Source: Gammaproteobacteria bacterium
GTDB lineage: Bacteria; Pseudomonadota; Gammaproteobacteria; Pseudomonadales; Pseudohongiellaceae
Assembly: GCA_029245395.1 (NCBI GenBank)
Contig: JAQWPL010000033.1
Span: 124,001-188,000, forward strand
Length of the DNA: 64,000 bases
Direction: 5' to 3'
In this document: positions 35,496 through 44,471 of the stretch, in pieces
Layout of the letters: every line of letters starts with the position of its first letter
How positions within the stretch are numbered: position 1 is the first letter of the stretch
The notes under the pieces: model-generated
The model's database searches: none
What the model saw: the letters and a program-made list of their open reading frames with translations, nothing else
Told to the model about the DNA's origin: nothing
Position numbers and translations under genes: made by a program

Positions 35496-35783
35496 ATGGC
35501 TGGAAAAGCTCTCATAACACTGTCAATTACCTTCATGGCATGCACAGTTGCCACACCTGCATACGCTTATCTGGACCCCGGTACCGGTAGTTTGATTCTT
35601 CAGGGACTTATCGCTGGAGTGGCGGTGATGTCCCTTACAGCGAAAATATACTGGTACAAGTTTCTCAGTTTTTTCAAAAAGACCGATCTACATACCGAAG
35701 AACAAGTGAGTGATGACGAAGAGCAGATAGAAGAGCAGATAGAAGAGCAAGAAGAGCCTATAAAGGATTCATCCGGAACCTGA
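35496..35783 (+). CDS. Small exported YLDPGTGS membrane protein
   Basis: 95 residues. The signal peptide ends near TPAYA, and the mature chain starts YLDPGTGSLILQGLIAGVAVMSLTAKIYWYKFLSFF, a single transmembrane stretch. It closes with an acidic tail of EEQ repeats (EEQIEEQIEEQEE). The YLDPGTGS start is a recognisable motif of small inner-membrane proteins near surface-polysaccharide genes, and here it is divergent from the methyltransferase/transferase pair. No catalytic role is visible. It may be an accessory to the neighbouring membrane transferase. Confidence 0.72.
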   Translation: MAGKALITLSITFMACTVATPAYAYLDPGTGSLILQGLIAGVAVMSLTAKIYWYKFLSFFKKTDLHTEEQVSDDEEQIEEQIEEQEEPIKDSSGT

Positions 35784-35907
35784 TTTCTTTACCTTTCCCC
35801 GTTACTTTTATTATTTCTTGGTTCTTGCACTTCAGTTTCAGTTTCAGGCACTTTTCTCGGGAAGCAATAGAACAAACTAGTCGATAAGTAATAAATTTGA
35901 GAAAAGT

Positions 35908-36687
35908 ATGGCCATAAAAAATACTACCCTGTTGAATAGTGTCGCTGCACTAACCTTACTTGCCGGTGGTGGCATAGGGTTTGCTGCACTGTCCGCACCC
36001 CTTGGAATATGGCTTGGTTTGTGGGAGTTTGGCACCGGTTTTACAATTCTTCGAGGCGTTTTTCCTTTTACAGGCTGGATAGGTCTGGGTTGCCTGGTGA
36101 TTGCCATTGCCCTTTTGGGCACAGCTAAAAAACTCGGTACAGACAACGGCATAGCCCTGTTCAATCTGGCAGCAGCCGGCGCCCTGGCGTCCGGCATCGC
36201 CTGGTATATCCCCTCCTCTTTCCAGGCCCCCGAGGGAATAAGCTATCCACCGATCCATGATGTCTCAACTGACCTGGTGGATATTCCACAATATGTAGCC
36301 GTCATGCCGCTGCGAGCCAATGCGCCAAATACCACCGTCTATGGTGGTTCACGCAATATGACCCCGGAGCGCAACGCACAGTTACAACAAGAGGGCTTTC
36401 CAGATCTGGTACCTCGCTTCTATGCAGAATCATCAAATCTTATTTTCGCGCGGGCACTGACTGCAGTAGACAACATGGGCTGGGAGCTTGTGGCCGCCGT
36501 TCCCGAATCAGGCCGAATAGAGGCAACAGCCACTACTTTCTGGTTTCGATTCAAGGATGATGTAGTAATAAGACTACGTGAAGAGGAGGGTCAGACCCGT
36601 GTGGATGCCCGCTCTCTGTCACGAGTGGGCGGTGGTGATGCGGGGACGAATGGGAAAAGGCTGAGAGAGTTTTTTGAAATTCTTTGA
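35908..36687 (+). CDS. DUF1499 domain protein with N-terminal membrane helices
   Basis: 259 residues. About three hydrophobic helices (residues 9-85) are followed by the DUF1499 module: YPPIHDVSTDLVDIPQYV, the stretch with MGWELVAAVPESGRIEATATTFWFRFKDDVVIRL, and VDARSLSRVGGGDAGTNGKRLREFF. The family has no assigned biochemistry to my knowledge; similar proteins are found widely in Proteobacteria. It stands alone in a 220-bp context between the YLDPGTGS gene and the oxalomesaconate isomerase gene, with which it is convergent. Confidence 0.85.
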   Translation: MAIKNTTLLNSVAALTLLAGGGIGFAALSAPLGIWLGLWEFGTGFTILRGVFPFTGWIGLGCLVIAIALLGTAKKLGTDNGIALFNLAAAGALASGIAWYIPSSFQAPEGISYPPIHDVSTDLVDIPQYVAVMPLRANAPNTTVYGGSRNMTPERNAQLQQEGFPDLVPRFYAESSNLIFARALTAVDNMGWELVAAVPESGRIEATATTFWFRFKDDVVIRLREEEGQTRVDARSLSRVGGGDAGTNGKRLREFFEIL

Positions 36688-36723
36688 CTAGCTTTCAGCC
36701 ACGAGCCGGAAGCAGTTACTGTT

Positions 36724-37800
36724 TTATTCCGAAGGAATATAAAACGCCATTCCGGACATCAACAACCTGGCCGTGCGCATGATGGCCGTACTCTTTGGCT
36801 CCGGATCATCTGGATCATCATTGAGTTCCATTTCCACAGCCAACGCTCCGGTGGGATGTTCCACGTAACAAAGCTTGCGCTCACCTTCCGGGATCACAGC
36901 CACATCATTTCCAACAGCCCCTTTGGTAACTGCTGCAACAGCCACACTGGCTGCCGCCAGGACACCCACAGCTTCATGGACACGATGAGGGATAAAGCTT
37001 CGAGTATTAAGCAGTCCGCCCTTGGTAGCTCTGGAAACGATGGTCATTTTGGGCACAGTTTTGTCACTGACATCTCCTAGGTTCATCAATTGACCCGCTT
37101 GCAGGCGAATAACTTCAATCTTGTCTTTCAATTGCTGGTTGGCCTCCAGCTCTTCGATAGCTTCATTGCCATCTAATCCGACTGCATCAGCAGCAATCAT
37201 GACTACTGGCATCCCATTGTCTACCAGTGTCACCGGAATACCCTCTATCTCATCCACCACATTACCCGTGGGAAACAGCGCACCACAGCTAGAACCTGCT
37301 ACACCGACAAACTCAATCATGATTGGGGCATGGGTTCCTGGCACACCATCTATTGCTGCGTCACCTTCATACTGCACCTTACCGCCAGGGGTAAGAATGC
37401 GTTGCCGGGCAATGCTGTCAGTGTTTTCCATGAACACAGTCACAACAGTTTCCCCGTCTTCTGCAGGCACCAGGCCTTTGTCTATGGCAAAGGGACCAAC
37501 ACCAGCCAGTATATTGCCGCAATTTTGCGCCGTAGTAGTCCGGGCTTCATCCACAACGACCTGAACAAACAGGTAATCCACATCTACCCCTTCCCGTTCA
37601 GATTTTTTAACTATGGCTACTTTGCTGGTAAGAGGATGGGCACCCCCTACACCATCTATTTGTCGGGGGTCTGGAGAACCCATAACTGCGAGCAATAACG
37701 CCTCTCTTTCACTGGCATCTGCTGGCAAGTCACTGTCCAGGTAATAGGTACCTTTAGAAGTACCCCCTCTCATTAACATGCACGGTACGGCTTTTTGCAT
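36724..37800 (-). CDS. galD: PrpF-family 4-oxalomesaconate tautomerase/isomerase (GalD/LigU-like)
   Basis: 358 residues, near the 360 of GalD. It starts VPCMLMRGGTSKGTYYLDSDLPADASEREALLLAVMGSPDPRQIDGVGGAHPLTSKVAIV, a pattern shared by GalD and LigU but not by methylaconitate isomerases of the PrpF family. The NCGNILAGVGPFAI segment carries the usual catalytic Cys. It would shift the double bond or keto-enol form of 4-oxalomesaconate in the protocatechuate and gallate 4,5-pathways. It is divergent from ligK (177 bp apart), so one regulatory region may serve both. Confidence 0.8.
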   Translation of the reverse strand: MQKAVPCMLMRGGTSKGTYYLDSDLPADASEREALLLAVMGSPDPRQIDGVGGAHPLTSKVAIVKKSEREGVDVDYLFVQVVVDEARTTTAQNCGNILAGVGPFAIDKGLVPAEDGETVVTVFMENTDSIARQRILTPGGKVQYEGDAAIDGVPGTHAPIMIEFVGVAGSSCGALFPTGNVVDEIEGIPVTLVDNGMPVVMIAADAVGLDGNEAIEELEANQQLKDKIEVIRLQAGQLMNLGDVSDKTVPKMTIVSRATKGGLLNTRSFIPHRVHEAVGVLAAASVAVAAVTKGAVGNDVAVIPEGERKLCYVEHPTGALAVEMELNDDPDDPEPKSTAIMRTARLLMSGMAFYIPSE

Positions 37801-37977
37801 GACTTTCCTCGGATTTACAGCATCAATATAAACATGGATAAGGCATTATCTTTATTTACCGGTCAGATTGAAACTGCTGATCTGACTAGAAATCCTAACC
37901 ATTGCCTAAATGGGGTTTGTGACTAGGCCCTCTGATTCATATAATGAGCCTCCTTTTTTCTACTGCAGGTAATATGC

Positions 37978-38679
37978 ATGCACAAACCAGTCGCTATACG
38001 AAACATCCCTCGCGCAGAGCAGTCTGTCATCGAAAAGCTTGGCAGTATGGGTGTTGCCACTGTCCATGAAGCACAGGGCCGGGTCGGCCTGATGAAGCCT
38101 TATATGCGTCCGGTCTATGATGGCGGCAGGATTGCAGGTAGTGCAATCACGATACTTGCCCAGCCAGGGGATAACTGGATGGTGCACGTGGGCATAGAAC
38201 TGGCCCAGCCGGGCGACATACTTGTGGTTGGCATTACTGCTGATTGTACTGACGGATATTTTGGCGACCTGCTCGCACATTCCTGCATGGCGCGGGGCGT
38301 GAAAGCCCTGATCATAGACGCCGGAGTGCGCGACACTCTTGATCTAAAGGAAATGGGGTTTCCAGTCTGGTCCAAAGCGATCCATTCCAAGGGGACTGTC
38401 AAGGAAACCCTTGGCTCAGTAAACATTCCTATTGTCTGCGCCGGTGCCCAGGTTAATCCTGGCGATATTATTGTGGCCGATGGTGACGGTGTTTGTGTCG
38501 TGCCTCGTCAACATGCTGAAGAAGTCCGTGACCAGTCTAAAGCCCGCGAGGACGCCGAAGTGGCAAAACGCGAGCGCTTGCTAAAAGGTGAGCTTGGTCT
38601 GGATCTCTACAATATGCGTCCCCGTCTGGAAGAAGCAGGACTTACCTATCTGGATTCAATTGACGACCTTAATAAATAA
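37978..38679 (+). CDS. ligK: 4-carboxy-4-hydroxy-2-oxoadipate aldolase (RraA-like)
   Basis: 233 residues of the RraA/LigK/GalC superfamily. [18 protein letters not shown] at the start, [36 protein letters not shown], and [29 protein letters not shown] (with the Arg-Asp needed for catalysis) match LigK better than RraA. It splits 4-carboxy-4-hydroxy-2-oxoadipate into pyruvate and oxaloacetate with a divalent metal. The following ligC gene begins 33 bp after its stop. ATG 37978 has AGG seven bases upstream. Its presence beside ligC fixes the pathway as protocatechuate 4,5-cleavage. Confidence 0.9.
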   Translation: MHKPVAIRNIPRAEQSVIEKLGSMGVATVHEAQGRVGLMKPYMRPVYDGGRIAGSAITILAQPGDNWMVHVGIELAQPGDILVVGITADCTDGYFGDLLAHSCMARGVKALIIDAGVRDTLDLKEMGFPVWSKAIHSKGTVKETLGSVNIPIVCAGAQVNPGDIIVADGDGVCVVPRQHAEEVRDQSKAREDAEVAKRERLLKGELGLDLYNMRPRLEEAGLTYLDSIDDLNK

Positions 38680-38712
38680 TTCAACTTTACATTTTCTCAC
38701 AGGGGAAACTAC

Positions 38713-39660
38713 ATGAAAGTACTGATGATTGGGCATGGCGCATTTGCCCAGAAGCACATGGATGGTATTGATAATATTGACGGTGTAGAAGTCGTCTCCC
38801 TTTGCGGTCGCCGCGAGGACGCTACCCAGGAAGCGGCTGAACAACGCGGCATTCCTCACTCGAGCACCGATCTGGACGAGTGCCTGGCCCAGGATGTGGA
38901 TTGCGCGATTATCACTTCCGCCACTCAAGTGCATGCCGAGCAGGCTATCAAGTGCATGGAAGCCGGCAAACATGTGGAAGTTGAAATCCCCATGGCCGAT
39001 ACATTGGAAGATGCCCGGGCAATACATGAAACCCAGAAAAAAACCGGTTTGATCGCCATGGCAGGACACACCCGACGTTTCAATCCGTCACACCAGTGGG
39101 TAAACAATAAAATTACCGCGGGTGAATTGAATATTCAGCAGATGGATGTCCAGACCTATTTTTTCCGCCGTACCAATATGAATGCGGCTGGTGGCGTTCG
39201 CAGCTGGACTGACCACTTGTTGTGGCACCATGCCTGCCATACTGTAGACCTGTTCCAATACCAGACAGGTGAAACCGTCTCTGAATGTTTTGCCCTGGAA
39301 GGCCCTCATCATCCAGACCTGGGTATCGCCATGGACATGTCCATCTGTATGAAAGTCCCTTCTGGTGCCATTTGTACCTTGTCATTGTCTTTCAACAATG
39401 ACGGCCCATTTGGTACGTACTTCCGTTACATCGGTGACACTGGCACCTATCTTGCCAGCTACGATGACCTGTATAACGGCAAGGAAGAACAAATTGATGT
39501 GAGCAAGGTAGCTGTGAGCATGAATGGTATCGAGCTGCAGGATCGCGAGTTTTTTGCCGCTATCCAGGAAGGTCGTGAACCCAACTCCAGTGTTGCCCAG
39601 TGCCTACCGGCTATGGAAACCCTGCAACGGCTGGAAGATTGTATGAACAGCCAGAAATAA
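38713..39660 (+). CDS. ligC: 4-carboxy-2-hydroxymuconate-6-semialdehyde dehydrogenase (Gfo/Idh/MocA family)
   Basis: 315 residues, exactly the length of the Sphingobium enzyme. The Rossmann start MKVLMIGHGAFAQKHMDGI is followed by SATQVHAEQAIKCMEAGKHVEVEIPMADT. The GHTRRFNPSHQWV segment and FFRRTNMNAAGGVRSWTDHLLWHHACHTVD in the C-terminal domain match LigC. It oxidises the ring-opening product of LigAB to 2-pyrone-4,6-dicarboxylate with NADP+. It lies between ligK and an aldo/keto reductase gene with short gaps (33 and 25 bp), suggesting one transcript. Confidence 0.9.
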   Translation: MKVLMIGHGAFAQKHMDGIDNIDGVEVVSLCGRREDATQEAAEQRGIPHSSTDLDECLAQDVDCAIITSATQVHAEQAIKCMEAGKHVEVEIPMADTLEDARAIHETQKKTGLIAMAGHTRRFNPSHQWVNNKITAGELNIQQMDVQTYFFRRTNMNAAGGVRSWTDHLLWHHACHTVDLFQYQTGETVSECFALEGPHHPDLGIAMDMSICMKVPSGAICTLSLSFNNDGPFGTYFRYIGDTGTYLASYDDLYNGKEEQIDVSKVAVSMNGIELQDREFFAAIQEGREPNSSVAQCLPAMETLQRLEDCMNSQK

Positions 39661-39685
39661 CCAGAAAAACAAGAAAGAGGTATTT

Positions 39686-40690
39686 ATGCAAACCCGTCAA
39701 GTCGGTCCTTTTGAAGTCAATGCTATAGGGCTTGGCTGCATGGGCATGTCCCATGCTTATGGCACTCCAGATATTGCCGAAGCAGAAAAAACCCTGCACA
39801 AGGCCCTGGATCTGGGATACAACTTCCTGGATACAGCGGCCCTTTACGGATTTGGCAAAAACGAGGAATTGTTAGGCCGGGTTCTGAAAGACCGCCGCAG
39901 TGAATACGTTCTTGCCAGTAAATGCGGCCTGTTCAAGGATGCAGAAACAGGCAAGCGACTGATAGATGCAAGGCCTGAGGTGATCCGACAAACCTGTGAA
40001 GATGCCCTTACCCGATTGCAGACAGATGTTATTGACCTGTATTACCTGCACCGCTGGGACCAGAATGTGCCAATTGAAGACAGTGTCGGCGAAATGTCAC
40101 GATTGCTGGATGAAGGAAAAGTCAGAGCTTTGGGCATGTCAGAAGTTTCTGCTGCAACATTACGCAGGGCACATGCTGTACACCCCCTGGCCGCACTTCA
40201 GACTGAATATTCCCTTTGGAGCAGGAATGCAGAAATTGCAGTATTGGATGCCTGTAAGGAATTGGGCATTACTTTCGTTGCCTTCAGCCCTCTGGCCAGA
40301 CAATTTCTTACCGGTAAGCTCACCGATCCTGAAAGCCAACTGGAAGAAGGCGATATTCGAAGAAAGATGCCCAGGTTCCACAAAGAAAATTATGCAAAGA
40401 ACCTATTGCTGATTGAAGAGTACGCAGATATCGCCTACAAGGTTGACTGCACACCTGCACAGCTTGCCCTGGCCTGGCTGCTTGCCCAAGGGGAACACAT
40501 CATCCCCATCCCGGGCACCAGGCACAGCAATTGGGCCGAAGAAAACTTCAATGCGCTTGCTGTCTCACTTGATGAAGATGTTCTGAATGAACTTGATGCC
40601 CTTATCAATCAGGATACTGTTGTAGGCAATCGTTATCCTGATGGGGTTCAGGGCGTAGAAGTAGATACTGAGGATTTCGAGGCAGCCTAA
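39686..40690 (+). CDS. Aldo/keto reductase
   Basis: 334 residues with the AKR barrel. LGCMGMSHAYG is followed by FLDTAALYGFGKNEELLGRVL with the catalytic Asp and Tyr, ASKCGLF with the Lys, and YYLHRWD with the His. The C-terminal GTRHSNWAEENFNAL binds NADP phosphate. Sequence features are those of the AKR13/YakC-like group. It is 25 bp downstream of ligC and probably in the same operon, where it might reduce an aldehyde intermediate. Its 3' end overlaps the convergent zinc-ribbon gene by 126 bp. Confidence 0.9.
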   Translation: MQTRQVGPFEVNAIGLGCMGMSHAYGTPDIAEAEKTLHKALDLGYNFLDTAALYGFGKNEELLGRVLKDRRSEYVLASKCGLFKDAETGKRLIDARPEVIRQTCEDALTRLQTDVIDLYYLHRWDQNVPIEDSVGEMSRLLDEGKVRALGMSEVSAATLRRAHAVHPLAALQTEYSLWSRNAEIAVLDACKELGITFVAFSPLARQFLTGKLTDPESQLEEGDIRRKMPRFHKENYAKNLLLIEEYADIAYKVDCTPAQLALAWLLAQGEHIIPIPGTRHSNWAEENFNALAVSLDEDVLNELDALINQDTVVGNRYPDGVQGVEVDTEDFEAA

Positions 40691-41032
40691 ATTATTACCT
40701 AAGGTATTTTTACTGCCACTGTTGGAATTGTTGTTGGAATTTAATTCTGAAATTGCTTCCGCAAGAGCTGCTTCGTTGTTTTGCTTGCGATTCTTTCGGG
40801 ATTTTTTCTTTTCGGGAATCGCAAAATCTCTACGCATATTGCTGATTATCTGATCAGCGTTTTCTTCTGTCTGTTTAAATCTGTCGTGCTTCTCCAGCAG
40901 CAAGCGGGTTTTTTCTTCTTTGGATAAATGATGTTCCTCCGGCAAATCAGCTCCACAATACATACAGCGGTTAGAAACGTTGGGTATAATTTTTCTGCTA
41001 CATTGCTGGCAACCATGGCTTGCTGTTGACAT
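40565..41032 (-). CDS. Zinc-ribbon protein of unknown function
   Basis: About 156 residues from ATG 41032 (GGAGAAG eight bases upstream). A CQQC...CMYC pair near residues 7-26 would bind zinc. The middle is charged and helical (KEEKTRLLLEKHDRFKQTEENADQ, EKKKSRKNRKQNNE). A Asn/Ser-rich linker follows and a tail that lies opposite the last 126 bases of the aldo/keto reductase. The overlapped tail may not be native: its text changes style after NTLGNNLG, as if the original stop had been lost. No family is recognised. Confidence 0.6.
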   Translation of the reverse strand: MSTASHGCQQCSRKIIPNVSNRCMYCGADLPEEHHLSKEEKTRLLLEKHDRFKQTEENADQIISNMRRDFAIPEKKKSRKNRKQNNEAALAEAISELNSNNNSNSGSKNTLGNNLGCLEILSIYFYALNPIRITIAYNSILIDKGIKFIQNIFIK

Positions 41033-41165
41033 CAGTTCTTCTCCAATAGTTCTGCGAGGATAAATCACCAAATAATATTACTCAAGTCAGTATCAGTAAC
41101 ATGAATGCTACTTTCAACTTCAATGTGCTTGTAGGTATACTCTAGCCTCTATGAGGAGCTTCTTA

Positions 41166-42125
41166 ATGAAATCAATATCCTGCCTTTTCGTCCTGCTAAC
41201 CTTGGCAACCACAGTTAACGCCCAGCGTCCTGACCGCGACCTGCTGCCCCTGAATGCTTATGCCCTTGAAGGCTACACAGCAGTCGATGTCAGCGAGTCA
41301 TTTACATTGCCAGAAGGGTTTGGATTCGAGCGAGTCTCAGGTATTGGTATCAACAGCATGAATAACATGGTGGTGTTGCATCGCGGTGAAGATCCCTTGT
41401 TGGAGTTTGATGCGCAAGGTAACTACCTGAGAGCTTTTGGCCCTCGGGATACATGGACATTCAGCCACGGTCTACGCCTGGATGCTCAAAACAATATCTG
41501 GGTGACGGATATAGGCACCCATACAGTGATGAAAATGGATGCTGACGGCAATATTTTAATGACGTTGGGAACGGCCGGTGAAAGCGGCCTGTGGGATGAA
41601 GCAGCCGGATCACATAAATTCGACCAGCCCAATGACATCGCCTTTGACACTGAAGGCAATTTCTACATTGCACAGGGTCATGGCAATGGTGAACCGCGCA
41701 TCCTGAAATTTGATGCCGAAGGACAATTTATAAAACAATGGGGAAGTCGAGGCACAGGACCTGGTCAACTTGCCGTGGCTCACTCCATTGAAATTGATAC
41801 TGAAGGCATGCTCTATGTTGCCGACCGTGAAAACTTTCGTGTGCAGATTTTTGATACCGAAGGCAATTACACAGGCGAATGGAAATTCAGCGCCATGGCT
41901 TGCGCCCTGTACTTTCATGATGATGGATATATGTACATGACATCAGGTTTTGACGGTGAATGGGCAAAAGTCGATATGCAGGGTTCAATCGTCGGCGCCC
42001 TTGGCCGGCCCGGAAGCGCTAATGGGGAATTTGGTGAAGGTCATTTCCTGACAGTTAACGACAAAGGTGATGTGTATATTGCCGATGTGGTGAACAGAAG
42101 AGTACAGCTCTACCAGAAACAATAG
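41166..42125 (+). CDS. Exported NHL-repeat beta-propeller (amidating-lyase-like)
   Basis: About 319 residues from ATG 41166, where GAGGAG lies nine bases upstream; the ATG at 41151 overlaps that site. A signal peptide (to VNAQRP) is followed by five to six NHL repeats such as FSHGLRLDAQNNIWVTDIGTHTVMKMDADGN and LYVADRENFRVQIFDTEGNYTGEW. The family resembles the peptidyl-alpha-hydroxyglycine amidating lyase propeller, but no catalytic set is proven here. The protein would be periplasmic, perhaps a lactonase or lyase. It converges on the TPR gene. Confidence 0.78.
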   Translation: MKSISCLFVLLTLATTVNAQRPDRDLLPLNAYALEGYTAVDVSESFTLPEGFGFERVSGIGINSMNNMVVLHRGEDPLLEFDAQGNYLRAFGPRDTWTFSHGLRLDAQNNIWVTDIGTHTVMKMDADGNILMTLGTAGESGLWDEAAGSHKFDQPNDIAFDTEGNFYIAQGHGNGEPRILKFDAEGQFIKQWGSRGTGPGQLAVAHSIEIDTEGMLYVADRENFRVQIFDTEGNYTGEWKFSAMACALYFHDDGYMYMTSGFDGEWAKVDMQGSIVGALGRPGSANGEFGEGHFLTVNDKGDVYIADVVNRRVQLYQKQ

Positions 42126-42143
42126 CGCCTATAGGAGGCGTTT
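42126..42143. terminator. Weak hairpin between convergent genes
   Basis: CGCCT/AGGCG stem of 5 bp with a 5-base loop, followed by TTT. It lies just after the propeller stop. The stem and T-run are short, so function is uncertain. Confidence 0.35.
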
Positions 42144-42158
42144 CAACTAATTTGTTCC

Positions 42159-42767
42159 TTAAGGCTGTTTTATTAGTTCGGCCCTACGTTCCAATAAGCG
42201 CTCAAGACGATTTTCCACCAACTCCCAACCTGGTTCCAGTTCCAGGGCAACCCTGAACTGATTTTCTGCTGCCTCATCATTACCGATTTTTTCGAAAGTC
42301 ATTCCCATGTTGTAACGCACAAAATGCAATTGACGAATACCTAATTCAATAGAATGCTCATAGTCATCCAGGGCAATGATGTAATCCCTGTTCAGAAAAT
42401 AAGCGTTACCCCGATTCACATAAATTTCTGGCGCTTCAGGACGAACAGCTATGGCTTTTGCATAATCAGCCATAGCGGAATCAATATCTTCATTGCCTGA
42501 ATAAATAATTCCGCGATTGGAATAGGTTGCTGCCCGGTCAGCAAGGCTTAAAGTGCCATAAGCCAGTGCCGAATCACAAGGTTCCAGCAAGGTTCTGGTA
42601 ATAATAGGCATTTTTTGGGCGACATACTCTGCATTGTCAAAGCACTCCTGTGCCCAGGCATCACCACCAATTACTGTCAACGCCTGTGCCAGGCTCACCT
42701 GAGGCATGCATAAGAGCAATACAATAAGTGCTCTACAAATCTGGAAGTGTTTATTCAGTGATTTCAC
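42159..42767 (-). CDS. Exported TPR protein
   Basis: 202 residues with a signal peptide (to VSLAQA). Three to four tetratricopeptide repeats follow (ATYSNRGIIYSGNEDIDSAMADYAKAIAV, EIYVNRGNAYFLNRDYIIALDDYEHSIEL, HFVRYNMGMTFEKIGNDEAAENQFRVALEL). TPR helices mediate protein contacts. It is downstream of the tannase-like gene on the same strand with a 53-bp gap, so it may share its transcript. The exact partner cannot be told. Confidence 0.85.
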   Translation of the reverse strand: MKSLNKHFQICRALIVLLLCMPQVSLAQALTVIGGDAWAQECFDNAEYVAQKMPIITRTLLEPCDSALAYGTLSLADRAATYSNRGIIYSGNEDIDSAMADYAKAIAVRPEAPEIYVNRGNAYFLNRDYIIALDDYEHSIELGIRQLHFVRYNMGMTFEKIGNDEAAENQFRVALELEPGWELVENRLERLLERRAELIKQP

Positions 42768-42820
42768 TTTATTAAGGAACCTCTGATTAATTTTTAGGTG
42801 TCTTTAATTCCCTTCTTGCC

Positions 42821-44377
42821 CTACTCAGAAACCCTGCAACTATAATTAGCCGCATCATTGGTCTCACCACCCCCATTATAATGGGGATATTCAGGCCATG
42901 CACATAGGGGTCTGCTCACACCTGGCATACTTGATCCTGTAGCCCTTACTTGCACAGGCGCATCTCCATTTTCAACCCAGTCTATCAAGGCAGTCATAAG
43001 GTCAAAATTATCCAGGGTCTGTTCGCCACCCCGGCAATGAGCCATACCCGGGACATGAAACAGCCGACTCCAGTCTTTCACGGTTTCCAGACCGCCATTC
43101 ACAGCTGCCATTTCTTCGTAATAACGAATGGTTTCATTAATTGAAAACCAGGGGTCCGCTGCCCCATGGTAAAAAATCTGTTTGCCACCATTGCTGGAAA
43201 AACTGCTCATCAACACTGACTGGGTTTCCCCCATGATCAAGTGTGGTTGAGTAGCTTCAACAACGGCCCTATCCACATCCAATTCCAGCACACCGGTAGA
43301 TCCTGCCCCTTCAGGGGGATTATTGGCGCTGTTCATGATGCCAGGCAATCCACCGTCATCATCAATACCTGGGTCATATTGGAAGCCGGGATAGACCTGG
43401 ATACCTCGGGAATCCACAGGCCCCAGCATGGCATTATAGACAGCTTCTGCCTTGTCCGGGGACAGACATCCGCCCTGCGCACCACTGATACAGATAACAT
43501 CCCTGGGGTCAAAATCACAACTTTGAGTATTGAACAACAAGCCGTCTTCTACTCCATCCAGACCATCACATCGTGTCATCAGTGCATTTATCAATACTTG
43601 ACGTTCTTCTGTATTTAGCAAAGGGCCTGGAAGAGGCAAACCGTTATCATCGCGAGGAGATGCCTGATTCAATTGTACGCCAACCCAGCGAATACCAATA
43701 TTGGACAAACTGGTACGCATGGCTGGAGCGCCGGAAATGATACCGTCAAAATACAGCGGATAACGCTGGGCCATGAGCATTCCTTCCCGGCCGCCGGTAG
43801 AGCAGCCAACAAAATAACTGTACTCAATATCACTACCGTAATAATTGCTAATAAGAGGTTTGACCACTTCCGCTACTTTGGGATTGGCCTTGTAATAAAA
43901 ATTCAAACTGGCTTCCTGATCAGCAAAGAAACTGCCATCAAACGGGCTCTGAGCCTGGTGCCCCGTGTCAGTGGTTACAACTGCAAAGCCTTGATCCAGA
44001 CCAGTAAGACTACCTACCGCGTCGTCGCCCAGAGGTTCGGCAATGACACCGTTTAGGCCTCCGCCACCCTGAAACATAAAACGACCGTTCCAGTCTGCCG
44101 GCAGATTCAGCGCAAAGCCGATGTAATATTCCTTGTTGTTGACACCGATCCGGCGATCAATTGCTCCATCTACATGACAATGTGCAGGTAATTCCCTGCC
44201 TGGTCCGTTAAAACCTGGCGCTGTAGTCCGATTGTCATACCAACGAGCGCTGGTTATCTCTACGTCATACCCAGACAAACTGAAATTTGTCAGGGCAGCG
44301 CAATCAGATTCGCTCTGTGCAAATGCTATAGAAGGAATGAATAAAGCTGCAATCAGTATGTTCTGATAATTTTTCAT
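42821..44377 (-). CDS. Tannase/feruloyl-esterase family protein, exported
   Basis: About 518 residues from ATG 44377; a start farther upstream would cross the terminator of the next gene. A signal peptide ends at SIAFAQ. The nucleophile is Ser193 in VGCSTGGREG, with flanking Cys that form the usual disulfide, an Asp in YHGAADPWFS and a His in PGMAHCRGG completing the triad. The segment SCDFDPRDVICISGAQGGCLSPDKAEAVYNAMLGP is typical of the lid. Family enzymes release gallate, ferulate or related acids from esters in the periplasm or outside. With LigAB nearby, a role in freeing hydroxycinnamate or hydroxybenzoate esters is likely but not proven. Confidence 0.88.
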   Translation of the reverse strand: MKNYQNILIAALFIPSIAFAQSESDCAALTNFSLSGYDVEITSARWYDNRTTAPGFNGPGRELPAHCHVDGAIDRRIGVNNKEYYIGFALNLPADWNGRFMFQGGGGLNGVIAEPLGDDAVGSLTGLDQGFAVVTTDTGHQAQSPFDGSFFADQEASLNFYYKANPKVAEVVKPLISNYYGSDIEYSYFVGCSTGGREGMLMAQRYPLYFDGIISGAPAMRTSLSNIGIRWVGVQLNQASPRDDNGLPLPGPLLNTEERQVLINALMTRCDGLDGVEDGLLFNTQSCDFDPRDVICISGAQGGCLSPDKAEAVYNAMLGPVDSRGIQVYPGFQYDPGIDDDGGLPGIMNSANNPPEGAGSTGVLELDVDRAVVEATQPHLIMGETQSVLMSSFSSNGGKQIFYHGAADPWFSINETIRYYEEMAAVNGGLETVKDWSRLFHVPGMAHCRGGEQTLDNFDLMTALIDWVENGDAPVQVRATGSSMPGVSRPLCAWPEYPHYNGGGETNDAANYSCRVSE

Positions 44378-44408
44378 GTTCGTTATCTTGTTTTTACGGT
44401 TAAGAATT

Positions 44409-44438
44409 AAAAACCGGAGGTATTCCTCCGGTTTTTCT
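44409..44438 (-). terminator. Rho-independent terminator
   Basis: Perfect 10-bp stem AAACCGGAGG/CCTCCGGTTT with loop TATT at 44411-44434, followed by T-rich sequence in both directions. It ends the transcript of the carotenoid-oxygenase-like gene. It also shows that the tannase-like gene does not start upstream of 44377. Confidence 0.92.
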
Positions 44439-44471
44439 TGTCTCATGTCTCTTGCATCTTGTCTCTGTTTT

